From the NCBI RefSeq assembly GCF_041260155.1, contig NC_091947.1, positions 35,350,032-35,414,031 on the forward strand: 64,000 bases of DNA, in the 5' to 3' direction. Below, piece by piece: positions 11,570 through 37,200 of this stretch (position 1 is its first letter; each line of letters starts with the position of its first letter). Under the pieces are notes generated by a model. The model was not told where the DNA came from, did not search any database, and saw only the letters and a list, made by a program, of their open reading frames with translations. The DNA comes from Ptychodera flava (lineage: Eukaryota > Hemichordata > Enteropneusta > Ptychoderidae). Both the position numbers and the translations under genes were made by a program.

Positions 11570-12330
11570 TAAGTAAACATGTTTGGTGATTTTATGTATC
11601 ATTTTTTGCTCACATATGTCGCAGCGATGTCTGTCTGTCTGTGTGTCTGTCTGTCTGTGTACTCAATATCTCAAAAACGGCTCATCAGATCAGAATCAAA
11701 TTTGGTACATAGATTTAGTTTGTAAATGGCAAGAACTCATTTGCATATTTAATGAATTTTTGAAATTAGGGATGTATATTTGAATTTACATGACCAAAAT
11801 TGATGAAACTTGCTATGTACATTAAAGATACTATTATGTAGGCTAACATTATTGAAAGGCATTAAGCATTTTTGCTTCAGCCAATTCCTAATTTGTGTAT
11901 TTATTAGTAATGAACTTTCCTAATTAGGCATATATACTTGGATTTATTTGACCAAAGTGGGCATAACATGCTATGTACATTGATGATTATACAAGGTTAT
12001 ACCAATATTGGAAGTCATTTCGCACCTAAGATTTCATGTCAGCCAATTTATAGTTTGCATATCTAATGAGCTTTCAAAGTTTGCAATATAGTTTGAAGGA
12101 CTTAACCAAAGGCAATTACGCTTGCTATGTAAAGTGGTGATGCAATGAAAGCAGTCAAAGAAATTAATTATTTTTATTTCAGCGAATTGCATATTTGAAT
12201 ACTTAATGACCTATAGAGTTAATCTGTGGTGAATATTGTTCATTATGTTGATCATAATACTTTCAATGAAGTTGCAAACATGTGGCAAAGGTTCAAATTT
12301 ACACATAACTGCACTATAAATGAAACACGT
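11570..12330 (-). mobile_element. Pearl-like tandem-repeat element A (old)
   Basis: A GTCT-rich microsatellite (11629-11660) is followed by the signature CTCAAAAACGGCTCATCAGA and then three diverged units of about 155 bp. Marker words TGCTATGTACATTRA lie near 11810 and 11966, and TGCTATGTAAAG near 12119. The microsatellite-plus-155-bp-core layout recalls bivalve pearl/Helentron-associated elements; membership is inferred from architecture only. Confidence 0.55.
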
Positions 12331-13405
12331 GAGCATTTACAGTTCATATCTGGTTACTAAAATCAACCTTTTATTCATTTGTCAGAATAGGTGCACTTTT
12401 GCGAACTTCTTTACATCAATGTTTTTTGTGGTAATTCTGTGCTTGTGCAGGTTTTGTTTATCCGCTTTTATATTTTGATATGTATCTAAACTTGTGAGCT
12501 ACTTTGTAAATAGAACTTTTTACCCTTTGCCCACCGTGAATCATAAATAAAGGAAGTAAGATGACATCATTGCAAAGATGTAAGTGTGTAATGATTGTAT
12601 CTTATTGAAACCTTTATGGGGCAATAGTTTCACACTATGTTGTAAAAAATGAACTAATTTTCTTTTCTTTTAGATGGTACTAACAACTTTACAAAATAAA
12701 AAAAAATCCTGACTATATCAGATGCTAAACTGTTGGGGCTTTGAAAGATATACCACTGATTTTGAGAATACAATTATATACAAGATAATGCATTACATTT
12801 AATTAGAAGAAAATCGCTCTGATCTTGAACTTCACATTTACATGAATGGCAAAATTATTCTCGTCTTGTCAAAAAGTAGCCCGACATCTTAGATACTTAA
12901 GTGCTGTAATGATTTTGTCGACTCTTGCGGACAAAGCTTTGGCTGAATGGATCATTCAAGGGATTCTACCACTGACGTCTATTAGCAAACTTACAAAGTC
13001 CAACATGTACTTCTTTGTAACCTCCTGTACCATGATTTTACAGACAGTTGTATGATTTCAATCACATAGTAGTATTTTTATATATGGTGTCGTGGAATGA
13101 TAAATTAACTTGTCAGCATTATGTTTCCATCACTTTGAGAAGAAGTTGAACAGTGCCAATATTATGATAACGTTGATTTGATAGCATAAAACCTCTGTCT
13201 TGTTCATTTGTTATGAAGAACCTCGTGAATTAAATTCCTTAACCAAATCATAGGCTGTGGAGAAAATGCTCTATGGTCTATGAGTAAATACAATTCTACA
13301 AAATACAGTCTGCATTTATACGTATTTAAAATTTTTAATGTCTAAACACAAAATAAGGCGTTGAGTAGTTGTTTGGTTATCTTCTCCACATTGATTGAGT
13401 GTAGT
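12331..13405. other. 3' flank of solute-binding copy 2, no gene recognised
   Basis: AT-rich unique sequence downstream (on the minus strand) of the copy-2 stop codon. It must contain that gene's 3' UTR. A possible ATTAAA polyadenylation signal on the minus strand lies near 13334. No ORF with recognisable features. Confidence 0.4.
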
Positions 13406-24767
<11,362 letters not shown>

Positions 24768-24845
24768 CTTCTCCTTGTCGCTGTGAAAATTGACTGAATT
24801 GTCACCGAACTGAATAAGTTTCACTTCGCTCTGCAATTCGCTAAC

Positions 24846-25560
24846 CTATACTAGGGATTAAACGGCAGAAACTTCAAGATCTGCTTGAACTGTCAGCTAT
24901 GATTAGACCTGCAAATGTAATACAATTTTCCGTAACATTGTCCGTGACCCTGAACAACATGTTGGCTGTAAGAGATATTGCGGTATTTTGTGATAGTGAT
25001 ATAATGAAAGCCGACCCACCTACAAAATACTTGCATAGGAAAAATCACAAATCTTTTACCCAGATATCTGCGTACACTATGGAGGTACCTGGTACTGAAG
25101 AAGTTTGGTCTGCTGTTGTTTACCCGGAATACCTCTTTCGAATATTTCGTCTGGGATTTCACCTCAGATGAGGCTTTCTTTTTTATGCAAATTAGAGTCA
25201 CCTCCAAGCTCAGATATCACAAAGAAAAGGTCAATCTTTTGTTTCGTCCCTTCATAGCCATAGTTATTGACTTTATCTCTGGACAAATTGGTTAATTGGA
25301 AACAAGTTTCAACGGAGAACAAAGGATTAAAATCACATAAACAGTGATCATCTACAAGAACGTTGAGGCCTTTCACTGCAGCCACGTACAAAATACTACC
25401 AAAGGTAGCTCCTTAATTTAGCTGAGCATGAGTGTTATAATGCGTGACAAACAATGAGACGATACGGTCTGATGCAATCGATTGTCTAGTATTGCGTTTC
25501 TCATTCGAATATAGCATGTCATCTTTGAACCACAAACTGTACTGAACAAGATTTGCCCCA
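24846..25560 (-). other. Upstream exon region of solute-binding copy 2
   Basis: Resembles 9880-10640 upstream of copy 1. On the minus strand the block ends at the donor CTGG|GTAAAAG (about 25042). It would splice over about 200 bp to the shared acceptor TATAG|GTTAGCG at 24845, just upstream of the coding start. Two open stretches read like protein (minus 25391-25190, with LNVLVDDHCLCDFNP and YEGTKQKIDLFFVISELGG; and 25160-25045, with YSKEVFRVNNSRPNFFSTRY). The corresponding copy-1 frames are broken, so I favour a 5' non-coding exon; the alternative is the 3' end of an unknown upstream gene. Confidence 0.4.
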
Positions 25561-26420
25561 AATTACCACAGTACTGAAGTATGGCTAGTCAACGATATCC
25601 TGTCCTTAGAGCGAGCAAAAAATTTGTTGTATGCATTTCTAAAGCGTCCATTTACACTCAGACGAATACCATGTCCGATATTTATTTGAGTTTCATCGTG
25701 TTGGCTAAGTACCCTTCCTCGCACGATAACTTTTACCAAATTTCAAAGAGGTGTATGAATAGTTGCCAACTCCGCTGTTATTGACGTAAAGCTTATCAAA
25801 CAGGTGGTTGTCAGTTGTCGTTGTCTGTCAACAATTTACAATCTTCTCTAAAAACCACTGGCAGATGCCAAGGGATGGTGACATTATGTATTGTAGACAT
25901 TCTCAAACCTCACAAGATAACCCTAAAAACCATATTGTGAATGTTTTGAAGATTATTCTTAGAATGATAAGGATCATCGATATGATGTACAAGTCATCTT
26001 ACGCTTGAATGATTGTCTTCGCACATCGAAGACTGAGGTGAATGCATTTGCAAATGGTTGTCAGTTACTTAGATTTCACCTGTTTTACTGATACAATGCC
26101 ATTTCTCTGTTCGGAGCAATTACCCCTTCAAACTTTTAATGTTTGTTTGAAATTCTGTGAATTTCAGTGCCTCCGTTTCCACTTGCAGTAATTAATGCTA
26201 AGCAAGCAAATAGATTTTTAACCCTAAAGTGTATAGGTGTCACTTGTTTTTTGTTGTGATCGACAAAAATATATCAGTTGTCATCAGTTTTCTCTTTTAA
26301 GAACATCTTATGTCAATCTTATCAGGGTACAAAAATGTGTTATTACAGTGGCTCAGATTTGTGCAGAAACTGCTATGTGAGGATACTCTTAGGAGATACC
26401 TTATGAGCTACTCTTATATA
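25561..26420. other. Intergenic, nothing recognised
   Basis: Sequence between the convergent-free flank of copy 2 and the microsatellite at 26.4 kb. Short ORFs only. Confidence 0.4.
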
Positions 26421-26425
26421 TACCA

Positions 26426-26504
<79 letters not shown>
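26426..26504. repeat. (TA)n(CA)n compound microsatellite
   Basis: About 21 TA units run directly into about 18 CA units. Confidence 0.95.
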
Positions 26505-26507
<3 letters not shown>

Positions 26508-26790
26508 TACTCAGGTCAATTGCTTGGTTTACTTTTGAACAGTAAGAAACATTCAAATGTCATCAGCCAAATGTATTGAGTAAAACATTCCAACACACTT
26601 ATGTACATTATGCTGGTCTTTCTTATTTGTTTGTATCATCTGAATGACCTTTTCTTTGGTTCAAAAGAGAAAATAAAAACATTGCATTATTTGCAACGAG
26701 TGGGACAATGTACTTGCTAAGTTTTCACATCAAAGATTGTTCCAAACAGGCTCTGAATCTTAATAGACCAAGTTCAGCCTATTTCAAGGG

Positions 26791-26905
26791 AGTCAACCTC
26801 AAACTCACTCAACCTCAAACCCACTAGACCTCAAACCCACTCAACCTCAAACCCACTCAACCTCAAACCCACTCAACCTCAAACCCACTAGACCTCAAAA
26901 CCACT
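26791..26905. repeat. 16-bp minisatellite, about 7 units
   Basis: Units CTCAACCTCAAACCCA, with variants CTAGACCTCAAACCCA and CTCAACCTCAAACTCA. Units alternate between the AACC and GACC forms. Confidence 0.93.
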
Positions 26906-27553
26906 CGTGATTGGTCAAGCTGTCTGGTTTGTAAGATTTATTGTTTACTTTAGAGCAGAAAACGGTTGTGTGATAAAAAACATGGAATAAGTATGTGATG
27001 TTGAAACAGTGGCAACATTCATTGACATTTTCTAGAAAATAAATGTGAAAATAAAATTGACAAAAGATGTAACACCTGAAAAAAATTGAAAAACTGAACA
27101 TGATTCCTTGTAGATGTCTTGGTACCAAAATCACCCATGTTGAAATTATCTCTCGGAAGGGGGAAACTTCATCCCACATGTAATTTTTCTCAAAAAAAGA
27201 CTGGAACTGGGTACAAATGTTGAACATTTAGTTGTCTCCATCGTATTTAAAGCTCATTTCACTCAAACTCACTGAAATGGAGTTTGATATACACACATTC
27301 TGTGACAGTGTATTGAAACCACAATGAGTTATCTTGCACAAACAACAGAAAATTACACAGCTGGAAAATGACAAGACAAAGTATTGAGTCTACTTTTGAC
27401 CCCTTGACTTCACCCAAAGTAAGAACGGAGTGTGAAATTTTTGAAGAGAACAGAGTTGTGTTGTTTGTTGCTAGAAATATAAACAATAGACCATGCTCTA
27501 TTTATAGTCGGAAATGTGAACAAAAGAATGTTCCTTTGTACATTATGTGTATC

Positions 27554-27559
27554 TTTATT
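27554..27559 (-). promoter_or_regulatory. Candidate polyadenylation signal AATAAA
   Basis: AATAAA on the minus strand about 210 bases past the stop codon of the kinase/phosphatase-like gene. Confidence 0.4.
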
Positions 27560-27768
27560 TCAAACAACAGAGTTTATAAATGAAAATCTTTGAAAGTCAC
27601 ATGTCATCTTATTCCTTTTTCTCTGACCAAGCCATACTTATTTTGGCCCAATGATGAGAAACATTAAACCATCTTTACACAGGCACTGCTACAAAAAACA
27701 CAGTATGTAAACATAATTTAAACAGCTTTACTTGATAAATAAATATAAAATATTGAATATTTACGTTT

Positions 27769-28187
27769 TTAAAATATGTCATCTAAGAATGTCAAGTCTG
27801 GTCCTTGGTTAATTTTCTTCTTTACTGGCGTATTGGTTGTATCTTGTTGTGAGATACGCAAAGGATCGGACTCAGAATCAGGAAAAGTCTTGTTTGCAGG
27901 AAACGAGTTCATTTCACAGCTGTCCTGGTGTTTTCCAGTCTGTCTGACTGTATGTCTGCCAGTCTGTTGTGAAGGACTTCCGTCAGATGCAATGTCTTTT
28001 CTTTCACTGAATAAAAAAAATGAAGAAATGCCCAGTTCAATTTATATTTGATTGGAAAGAATTGATATTAAAGTGTAGATTTTCAAAAGTTTTCTCAGAA
28101 ACGACAGGCTGTTGCTGAACCTAGAGTATTTATATGAAAATAGTCAACTCTGTCAGGATCATTGTTTGTATTCATGTCTTATTTGAA

Positions 28188-28230
<43 letters not shown>

Positions 28231-31200
28231 GACTGACAATCAAAACAGCCCAGTGCTGAAGGCCACCATATATTTTCTTGACCCCTTTTTGGCCTTATAC
28301 GGGTTATATGATATTTTTGGTTTATCTGCTGTGTTCAAAACTAATAGTTTTCCAGTAATAAGGAATGCAAAGTTTAGCTTGAAAGTGAGAGACATTTGCC
28401 ACTTGGAGTAAAATTGACTGTGACAAAGTCATCAATTCCACCGGTGAATTTATCCCAACAGTACTAAGTTAATTAGGACACAGAAATAATTTCATGAAAC
28501 TATGCATTTGCTATTGAATTACAACTTTACAATGGTATTTCAAACACAGTGTACTGCAAAACTTCATTTATTTTCCTTTAGAAGACAAATAGTATTAAGA
28601 AATATGACTCTATTTTTGTATGTTAAAAGACACAATTCTGTTCTTCAAAATGTTTAAATCCACCAACCTTTCAGTATGGTCATTTCTTGAAAACGGGAAT
28701 ACATCCTTGGACTGATGATGTTGATCACTTTCACAGATGTCACTAGTTTCAGATGCAGTGTGACTATGCAGAGGACTCCTGTCAATTTCTGGTTCATTTT
28801 TGATATTTCCTTCTGAGATGTGACTCTCTTTTTTCTTGATTACATCCATTAAATCTGAATGTCTACATCCGAGCTACAAAAATTAAAATGCTGCACTGTG
28901 ATATTATGATCGTAAGTTCACAAATCATAGAGAAGACAGTTGATAGCCCTTGTTCTGCTTTGGGTTTTTGACTTTGATTTCGGTCAGTTGCTAGGTTCAG
29001 ACTGAATGCTAGCAACAACCTTGTGCCTCTAATACTCAGCTACTTTACTATCCATTGTGTAAAGCACTGACATACAGTTGTATGGTTACAACTTAAACAG
29101 CAACAGGAGATCTCAAGAGTCTAATCCCATGGTGAAAATGGCCCTTAATAGTTTTGCTACATTCTGCTGAATTCTGCCTCTGATCTACCTGCTTCAAATC
29201 TCACATGATGTTAGTATCATCTCAGTCAACACAAGGTTTACTTTCATGAAGTCTAATTTGAGGCTGGACACAGTTTAAGCAGGCACTGCACCCAACACAG
29301 TGTATTTTGCTCCAAAATCACTTTTTGGCAAATATTCAATTCTAATTAATTTGTTAACCAAACATTAAAATATTGGTTGGGTTCACCTTTTAGCTTGTCA
29401 AGCAGTCGTAAGTTGCATGATAAAGAAGAGTTAATTTATGCAAATATATGCAAATCATCCGATTTCCTTGCTTCTTCTCCCAATTTCAAGATTTCAAAAT
29501 AATTTAGCTCCACTTTGGCTGGGTCAAATTTTCTGAAATTCTCACATTATGTTTTTTAAATGCTACATAAACCAGAAAAACAAGAATGACAAAAGTAAAT
29601 AAGGTCTGAAACTTTAGGTACTGGAGGTAACTTTAGCAACACATGCATAGCAGAGGAATGTTCCACACAGTCCCTCTTAGTTTGAGCAGGTCTGCTAATA
29701 TGTAACAGTTCATGAACAATGACAGGAAAAGACTCATAATCTGTTTCAGTTACTGCCACCACTGCTACGGGGGGGGGGGGGGGGGGGGGGTGTTGGGGGG
29801 GGAGGGGATACACATAATACTATAGCTACACTGCATACAAATAGGTTAGAGGTCATATAAGCTCTGACCCAGATTGGGCTGTTTCAGTTAATGCCACCAC
29901 TCCTGCACATTTTGCAGGATTTCCCCTGTTTCTTACCTCATTTGCATATTTTTGACACTGACATGTTCATTTGAACAACGCCACATCTCAACCCCTGGGT
30001 CTATCTGTACACCAAATACTGAGATGGTAGGTGTGGTGGTTTGGGAGCTTTTGCGTGTGACGGACTACATCCACACATACATAAATACATATACATACAC
30101 ACAGACATACAGACGCCATTGACTCACAATATATGCTCTTTTGGTATTTATATACATACCAAATATGAGCTAAAAACTACTATAAAGTTCTTACATGTTG
30201 AATAAGAGGCATTTTAATTTTGCTAATCATGATTTTAATCACTTTTTTGAGTGTCAGTCTTTCAACCAATGCCATTTTAGAATTAGCATAGATAATGCAA
30301 AATAAATACTAGTAGCAGTTTCTTTAGCTACATATACTCTTCTTTCATATAAAATATTAAATTTCAGAAAAAGTGTCAAGATTTGACTTAATTGATATTT
30401 TTATCATTGATGTTCTTAACCCAAATATACACCGCCTTCATCCTTCGAGTAAACTCTGCTACCATACTAAACTATAGAGTCTCTGCTTTTTGAAAATATA
30501 TAGTATGAGGGGGTTTTCTTGTCATCTTTGATGAGAAATATTCCTTTGAAAAAAACTGTGTTGGCAACATGCAGCTCCACCTCATATAGAATCATATCAT
30601 AACAGTATTCTGATGGCGCAAATCCAGTGATCTGATTGGTGAGACATGAAAAGAACAGTGGTACATTAGCAATATTGCAGGTTGGCACACACGCGCGCTC
30701 TTGACAAGAGCAAAAATCCTTTTGGATGTTCCATGCCAGAATCTCAATATGCTGTTATGATATAATAGCAATAAAGCACACCCAACAACGGTATACCACT
30801 CGGATTTGACTAGTTTACTTAATATATATGCACAAGTGATAGGGAGTGTCACTAGGTGTGCTTTGTTGCATAATGAAAAGCAAAATGATTAAGCGATGTC
30901 AAATATTTCTTAAGGTACATGTGTAATGCAAGACCATTTCCACTAATCTAAATATTTGTCTTGTATATCCTCATCATGGATAAACTTTGTATGATCTCAT
31001 ACCAGTATACACAAAACATCACAGACCAAAACTCTAAATAAAAATAGTGCCAATGTCACTGTTCGCTCCCATACAGTTATCGAAACAAGCCAACAATTGT
31101 ATGAAACATGGACATACATACAGACAGACTGAGTACACATACTGGCACAGAGTGATGACATTGGCCCTCGACAAGTGTGCCTTGGCCAATGGAGAGTAAT

Positions 31201-34200
31201 AAAGATATAACAAACAGCTGAATGTAATGATAAAATAGTTAAATATAGGCCTACAGGCACTCAGGGTGAATATGTTACAGCAATTTGATTAGTTTCTTTT
31301 CCTTTTCTACTTCTGTGATAATTTTTAAGACAATCAATCTGAAAGGCAGTTTATGTATTGACAAATATGTTATCTTTTACAAGCACACAGCAAACTGTTC
31401 TTGATTTTTCATTCTATGGGAGCTAAAAAACTTTACCAAAACACAAAATTTTAGATATTTCTCTGAAAATTTTAAAATAAGCAACATAGCAGTTGATAGA
31501 GCTTGGTTTATGTTATGTAGAGAATAACTTTTTTATGACACATGTGTTGATGAAGGAGTAATCTTTGCAAGTCCACTTAAGGTCGGCCTGACCAAAATGG
31601 CAAAAATAGCTGCAAAAATACCTATGGTAATTAAAGATTTTATCATAATTTGAGCATATTTAATTAACATCATTTGTGAGAACATGTCTATTAAACATCA
31701 AAGCTATCAGAGAAGTGGTTTTTGAGAAACAAATTTTTGACCAAAAATGGCAAAAATTGCCTCCAAAATTCAAAGTTCTAGATTTCAACCTAATTTTAAT
31801 AGATCATATTAACATAAACCCTAGGAACCTGTTTACTAAATATCAAAGCAATTTGCCCAAATTTGGGAAAGGTCACTCCTATGCACTTCCATACCAAGTT
31901 TCAAATCAATCGGACTTGTGGTTTCAGAGAAGAAGATTTTTTGACCAAAAATGGGAGAAAATTACAAAAAAATTCATGAAAAATAGCAAGTCCAAGATAC
32001 TGACCCAAGATGTGCACAATCATTTCAGGTCAGCCCAAAGTACTTACATGCCAATTTTTCATGTAATCTGCTCAGTGATTATTGATTTTTCAATTTTGAC
32101 TGTTTTTACATTTTTTCACTAATTTGCATATTTTTGGCAATGACAACTTCATTTGAATAAAATCTCATCTACAGCCCATCATCCATGTACACACCAAATA
32201 TCAAGATGAAATGTGCAGCGGTTTTGGAGTTTTTGATGTTGACGGACAGACATACAGACATACAGACACACAGACATACATACATACAGACAGTTCCCTA
32301 GCCTATAAGAATAGCTTCCATGCCATACATACATATGGCTATGGGAGCTAAAAATGTCCTAAAACACAACTACCAACAAGTCTAAACCTACGTATTATTT
32401 GTTGGTGAGATAAATGACACTATATGAAGCAACATAATTTACACTACGGTACTTACTTCCTTCAGCACCATTTTGGCAGTATCCACCAATTCTAATTCAT
32501 TCATACAATATACAGTGGATGACCTTGACAGAGATCGGCACAATTTTTTCCTGAAAGGCACAAGTACAATATTTTCAATATGGCATTTACCGGTGAATTA
32601 AGCTTTTCTCAATTCATGGTATTCAAGTTGAGTTCATGCGAGTCATTTTTTCTAGACTGGAGCTGGCATTAAAAGCTTCAGTCTGCTCAAAATGATCAAT
32701 GTGGACGCCATGTCTGACCAATGTCGGTAAAGTGGTTAAGGTCAAGGTTTGGTTTAGGGCTGATCACGGGTCCCTCTACAGGACTGTGGGCTAATATATG
32801 ATTTGAGCCAGCCATGGTCACTCTATCACTACAGTAGAGGAACTGTGAGCCAGCCTATAATCATGAGTTAGGATGCATTGTGTCCTTGTCCCAGTTGAGG
32901 CATGGACAAATTGTTATCATACATTTCAGATCATAGCCATTAGGGGCCACAGACACTGTTACCATGGTAATTGTGTCAGCACTTAGCAAGCAACTGAATT
33001 CAAATGACGTATCTATTTCAAAAGTGAATAACGTAAGCCCTGGCCAGGTCCTGGTCAGACTTTTTGTGTGTGAACGTAACTTGAAAGTTGTCTTTAAACT
33101 GAATTGTTGTACAAGCAGCGCTTCAAGGGGACTTTATGTTCAGGTTTTATTTTAGTTAGTTTGATTTCCGAAGTTCATCAGTTACCGTACATTAGTGTTA
33201 TTATCATTTTTGAACAAACTTACCATTATGATTCAAGTCAGGATTTTGTTTGAAAAGTTGACACTTACGACCAGCAATTTTTGTTTTCTAACTGAGATGC
33301 TGACTTATTTGAGAAGTGCAGAAGTTTTGTAGTTTCAATTGAAATGGTATCACTGCTTGTGCAGATAGCAAAAAGTCGTGTGAAACTTGTCTGATGTCAG
33401 TACTGAACAGAATGAAGTTTAAGCTTTCATCTTCAAGAATATTTTTTTCAAATATCTAGTTACTTTTTACAAAATATCTAGTTGCAGTTATATGATCTGT
33501 TCAGGAGGATACCAATATGAAGTACAAATGCTTCAATAGCCATTTACATTGATAGGACCAAGAGAAAGCCATTTTGAGAATGGTGTGCTCCAGGGAATAT
33601 AGTTTTAGAGGTTCAGTATCCTGTCATTATTTTGTTCTGTAAATGATATTTATGTTATTTTGTGCCTAACATAATGCATTGTTTGTACCATACAATGTTA
33701 TCAATGACATGCAAATTCTCGTACACATTGAAATTCCATTGTCAACTACAGCACACACCATTATCTATGTTTCATGTTCAAACTCAAGGCTTTTCAACAT
33801 GATGTGGAGAGTTGTAAACAGAAACTGTACTGTGCAAACAATGATCAAGATCCTAGTTAGAAAGTACATCACAAGTTAATGCTATAATGGTATTTTAAAT
33901 AAAGGACTGCTATATTTGAATGCATACTTTGGTGACTGCTTGCTACCATAACCATACACTGAAGAAGAATCCCTTTTCCCAGCATCCTTTGTAGGAGTTG
34001 TTACACCTTTAGAGTCTGGTGGCTTTGGTTCCCGTTGGTTTCTGGGTAATAACCACTTTGGTAGGGATCTGGAAGTAACATTTGGTGCATCTTTGACTGT
34101 ACTGTCAGTGTGTTCTTGCAGATATTGTTGTCTAAGCAGATCTATTTTACTATTTTTCTGTCTCAATGGAGTTGCATGATCTTCATACATTTGTTGATAT

Positions 34201-37200
34201 TTTTCCAGTACTTGGACACTCTGGAAGCACATTCCATGGAAACGACCGCCTTTACAGAGAGTTTGGTAAAAATTTCCATCTTTAGCTTCTGCAAACAGAG
34301 GCACCTGGGCTTTACTTTGTAGGGTCTCTGATGGTAACTTCAGCTTCATACTCTGAAGAATTGATGGTTCATGACTTTTTGTGGCACAGTGTGGCGCTGT
34401 AACAATGGTAGGATGGTTGAATACGGTAGATGCTGTCATGTAACTCACTCCAGCAGCTTGTGCACATCTAGTGTGTGCTATACTTGAAACCAAGTACAAT
34501 GTTACCTCTGTGATTTAGCTGAATATGATGAAGTCTTTGAAGCCAAGCTATCAGCCCTGGGTTTGGCGGTACTGCAAACTGACCACACCTACTGTTGTCC
34601 TCTATTCCACAAAAATACACAGGGCAAATATTAAAATCTTCACATATCTCCAGTAGGATCTTTTTCATCTGACTCTCTTCTTGACTGTCTTCATCTGCCA
34701 ACAGAAGAAAAAAGTGTGAAAACCATTTTATATTCAGAATGATTCCCATACTTACCCATGCAGTAGCCACCAAACAGGTCATTGATATACCTAAGGGACA
34801 CATTTACACATTTACCTTTCTGAATTTTGCAGTAACCTATGATATATTACAGCTTAACATGGGACTATGTATCTGAGGGTAGGTGACCATTTGCCTGACA
34901 TAAGGAGGACAAATGGTCTCCTACCTCGGCTGCTTGGGCTATTGTGTTTTATTACATGCCTCTCTTACATAATTTTCACTCAATTGTTGAGCTTTATATG
35001 CTTTATTTCAACGCGAGACAAAATCTGTTGAAGAAAATAGAATGATTATAATTATTGAATGGTGCATGGATATATTTACATCACTGTTATGCATTCATTG
35101 ATGTTTTTTGCATAATTTTGTAGAAACAGTATTTCCTATGTAAAACATATCATTTTATCATTTTTTAAATTCCAAAGTAGTCAAGGTGGAAATAGTTCCT
35201 GGACCAGCTTACTTTCAGTCAAATGATATGCGGCCCGCGACATCATCAACGAGTTACCATTTGATCTTATGGAGCGCGTAATGTTCAATATATGAGGCAT
35301 TTAATAGATGTACCGGTATGTATGGAAGTGTCTGTGACACAGCATGATTAAAATTCAATTTTCATTTCTTTCTGATGATCATAGAAAATAGTTTTGCTGC
35401 ACACATTCTATCACACAATAATTTATCAGTCCACTTTCAATCAAATGTATGGATGATCATGCAGAGTATTGGTGATGAGGGCAGTTGTCTATTTCCATTC
35501 CCAAATATTTGAAAAATAACCAATTTCATATTAAGAAATGGTGTATGCAATGAGAGAATGAAAGTCATTGTGTACTATCATTCTAGAGAATGCTAAGTGC
35601 TACTTTGACACTATCTAGATTTAAGAGTCGAACGACATTGTAAAAATTCAAAAAATTAAAAGTCATTAGCACTGCAGAGAGGATCATTGGTTCAGATATA
35701 CCTTCACTGCCATCAATTTATGGATCCAGGACCTTTTGGAAACCCGAATCTATCATTAATAATGACAATCATCCAGCCCATAAATATTTTGAACTTTTAC
35801 CTTCTGGGCGCTGCTATCAAAGCATAAGAACAAATCTGAACAGTTTCGCGAGAGTCTTTATCCATTATCAGTCCGAATTTTAAATCAAATGTAATATTTT
35901 TGTTTCTCATTTCATATTTTTAGTGTTTGTATTTTAACATGTTTTTAATTTAGTAATTTTATTCCATTTTTATGATATTTCATTGATGCACATGTGAAAA
36001 ATCAATTTCCATAGTATTTTAATGCATATGGCAATAAATTATTATTATTATCATTAAATTATGTCCTTCTGACTGAGATTGGATAGAATAGTTGGGGAAG
36101 AAGAGTTTTTACTTAAAAACATTCCTGCATGATAATGAGGATGGGGTTCAATTTCTGAGGAAAAAAAAACATTGTCTCTTGAAACAAGTTGAGAATAAAA
36201 ATTACTTTCTGTTGAACTGATGGCAGTACAAAGAAGAAGCAGAAAGGGAGCTCTTTTAACCCTTTTACCACCATAGTTTAGCCCAAACCTGTTGTTATCA
36301 ATTGTGATTGTGGACCTGTTTTTAGGGAACTTGTGTGAAGAGGTTTAACCATAGACCTACAGTCTATGGTTTAATATGGAATCATGTTTGTTCACAGGTG
36401 TGTTACATTACATTGAAAGGTTTTGGCCTGACCATGGTGATATTATCATCATATTATTATTCATAGGTTTATTGGCCTACAGAGCACAATGATGTGAGGC
36501 TGCAGATTCATGTATCATACACTGTGCCAACTCACTGCCTTGCCTTTCCAAGCTCTATCGTTGAGGGCGTGCCATCAAATGACAGCAGCAAACAGATATT
36601 AGAAAGAGTCAAGCAGGGCACTGTCCTTTCTGAATAGCAAGTTCAGATTTATAACCCTAAATGTGTGAATGAAAAGATACATATATTATAGTGGGCAAGA
36701 TTAAATACAAATCTAGTTCAAGCATAGTTTTATACGGTACATGTTGACTTGCACCAGTCACTGGACTGGTTCAATAACACATGTTGTTGTTTTTGTCTAT
36801 GGCAGTTGATAGTGTAATATTGACACTGTATTCTTAGCTTATATCATGCCTGTCACTATAACGTACAGTATTAAAGAGAATAGACGGTGATTTTGATGAA
36901 AATTGGTTTCACCTTTTTCTCCTCCATCCTATGACTCAAACAAATAAGTTTCTAAACATGGTTTTACTATTAAAATGTGTACCAATTATTCAAATCCTGT
37001 AAAACAGATTAGCTATGGGCTGACAAACTGACAGAATGCCACTTACACGTACCTCTGCCATCCAATTAAAAACATAATCATGGTTTTCATTGCTGTATGT
37101 ACAAATGTATCCGATAAAAGATTGTAGATTACATATACCATCTTACTTTGTGGCAACAAGATTGTGTGAATATATTGGGAATTCTTGTCAATATTTGAGA

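Noticed and set aside
29556..29813. 85-codon minus ORF with poly-proline start
   Set aside because: The start is the G-rich run read backwards and the exons on either side already join in phase without it.
31676..32122. 148-codon ORF
   Set aside because: Built from pearl-like repeat units; equivalents recur at 20406 and 46083 and fail to extend elsewhere.
34459..34509. Micro-intron from GTAACATTG to an AG near 34460-34490
   Set aside because: Available AG positions give lengths that do not restore the frame and are far below usual intron size; a one-base shift explains the data better.
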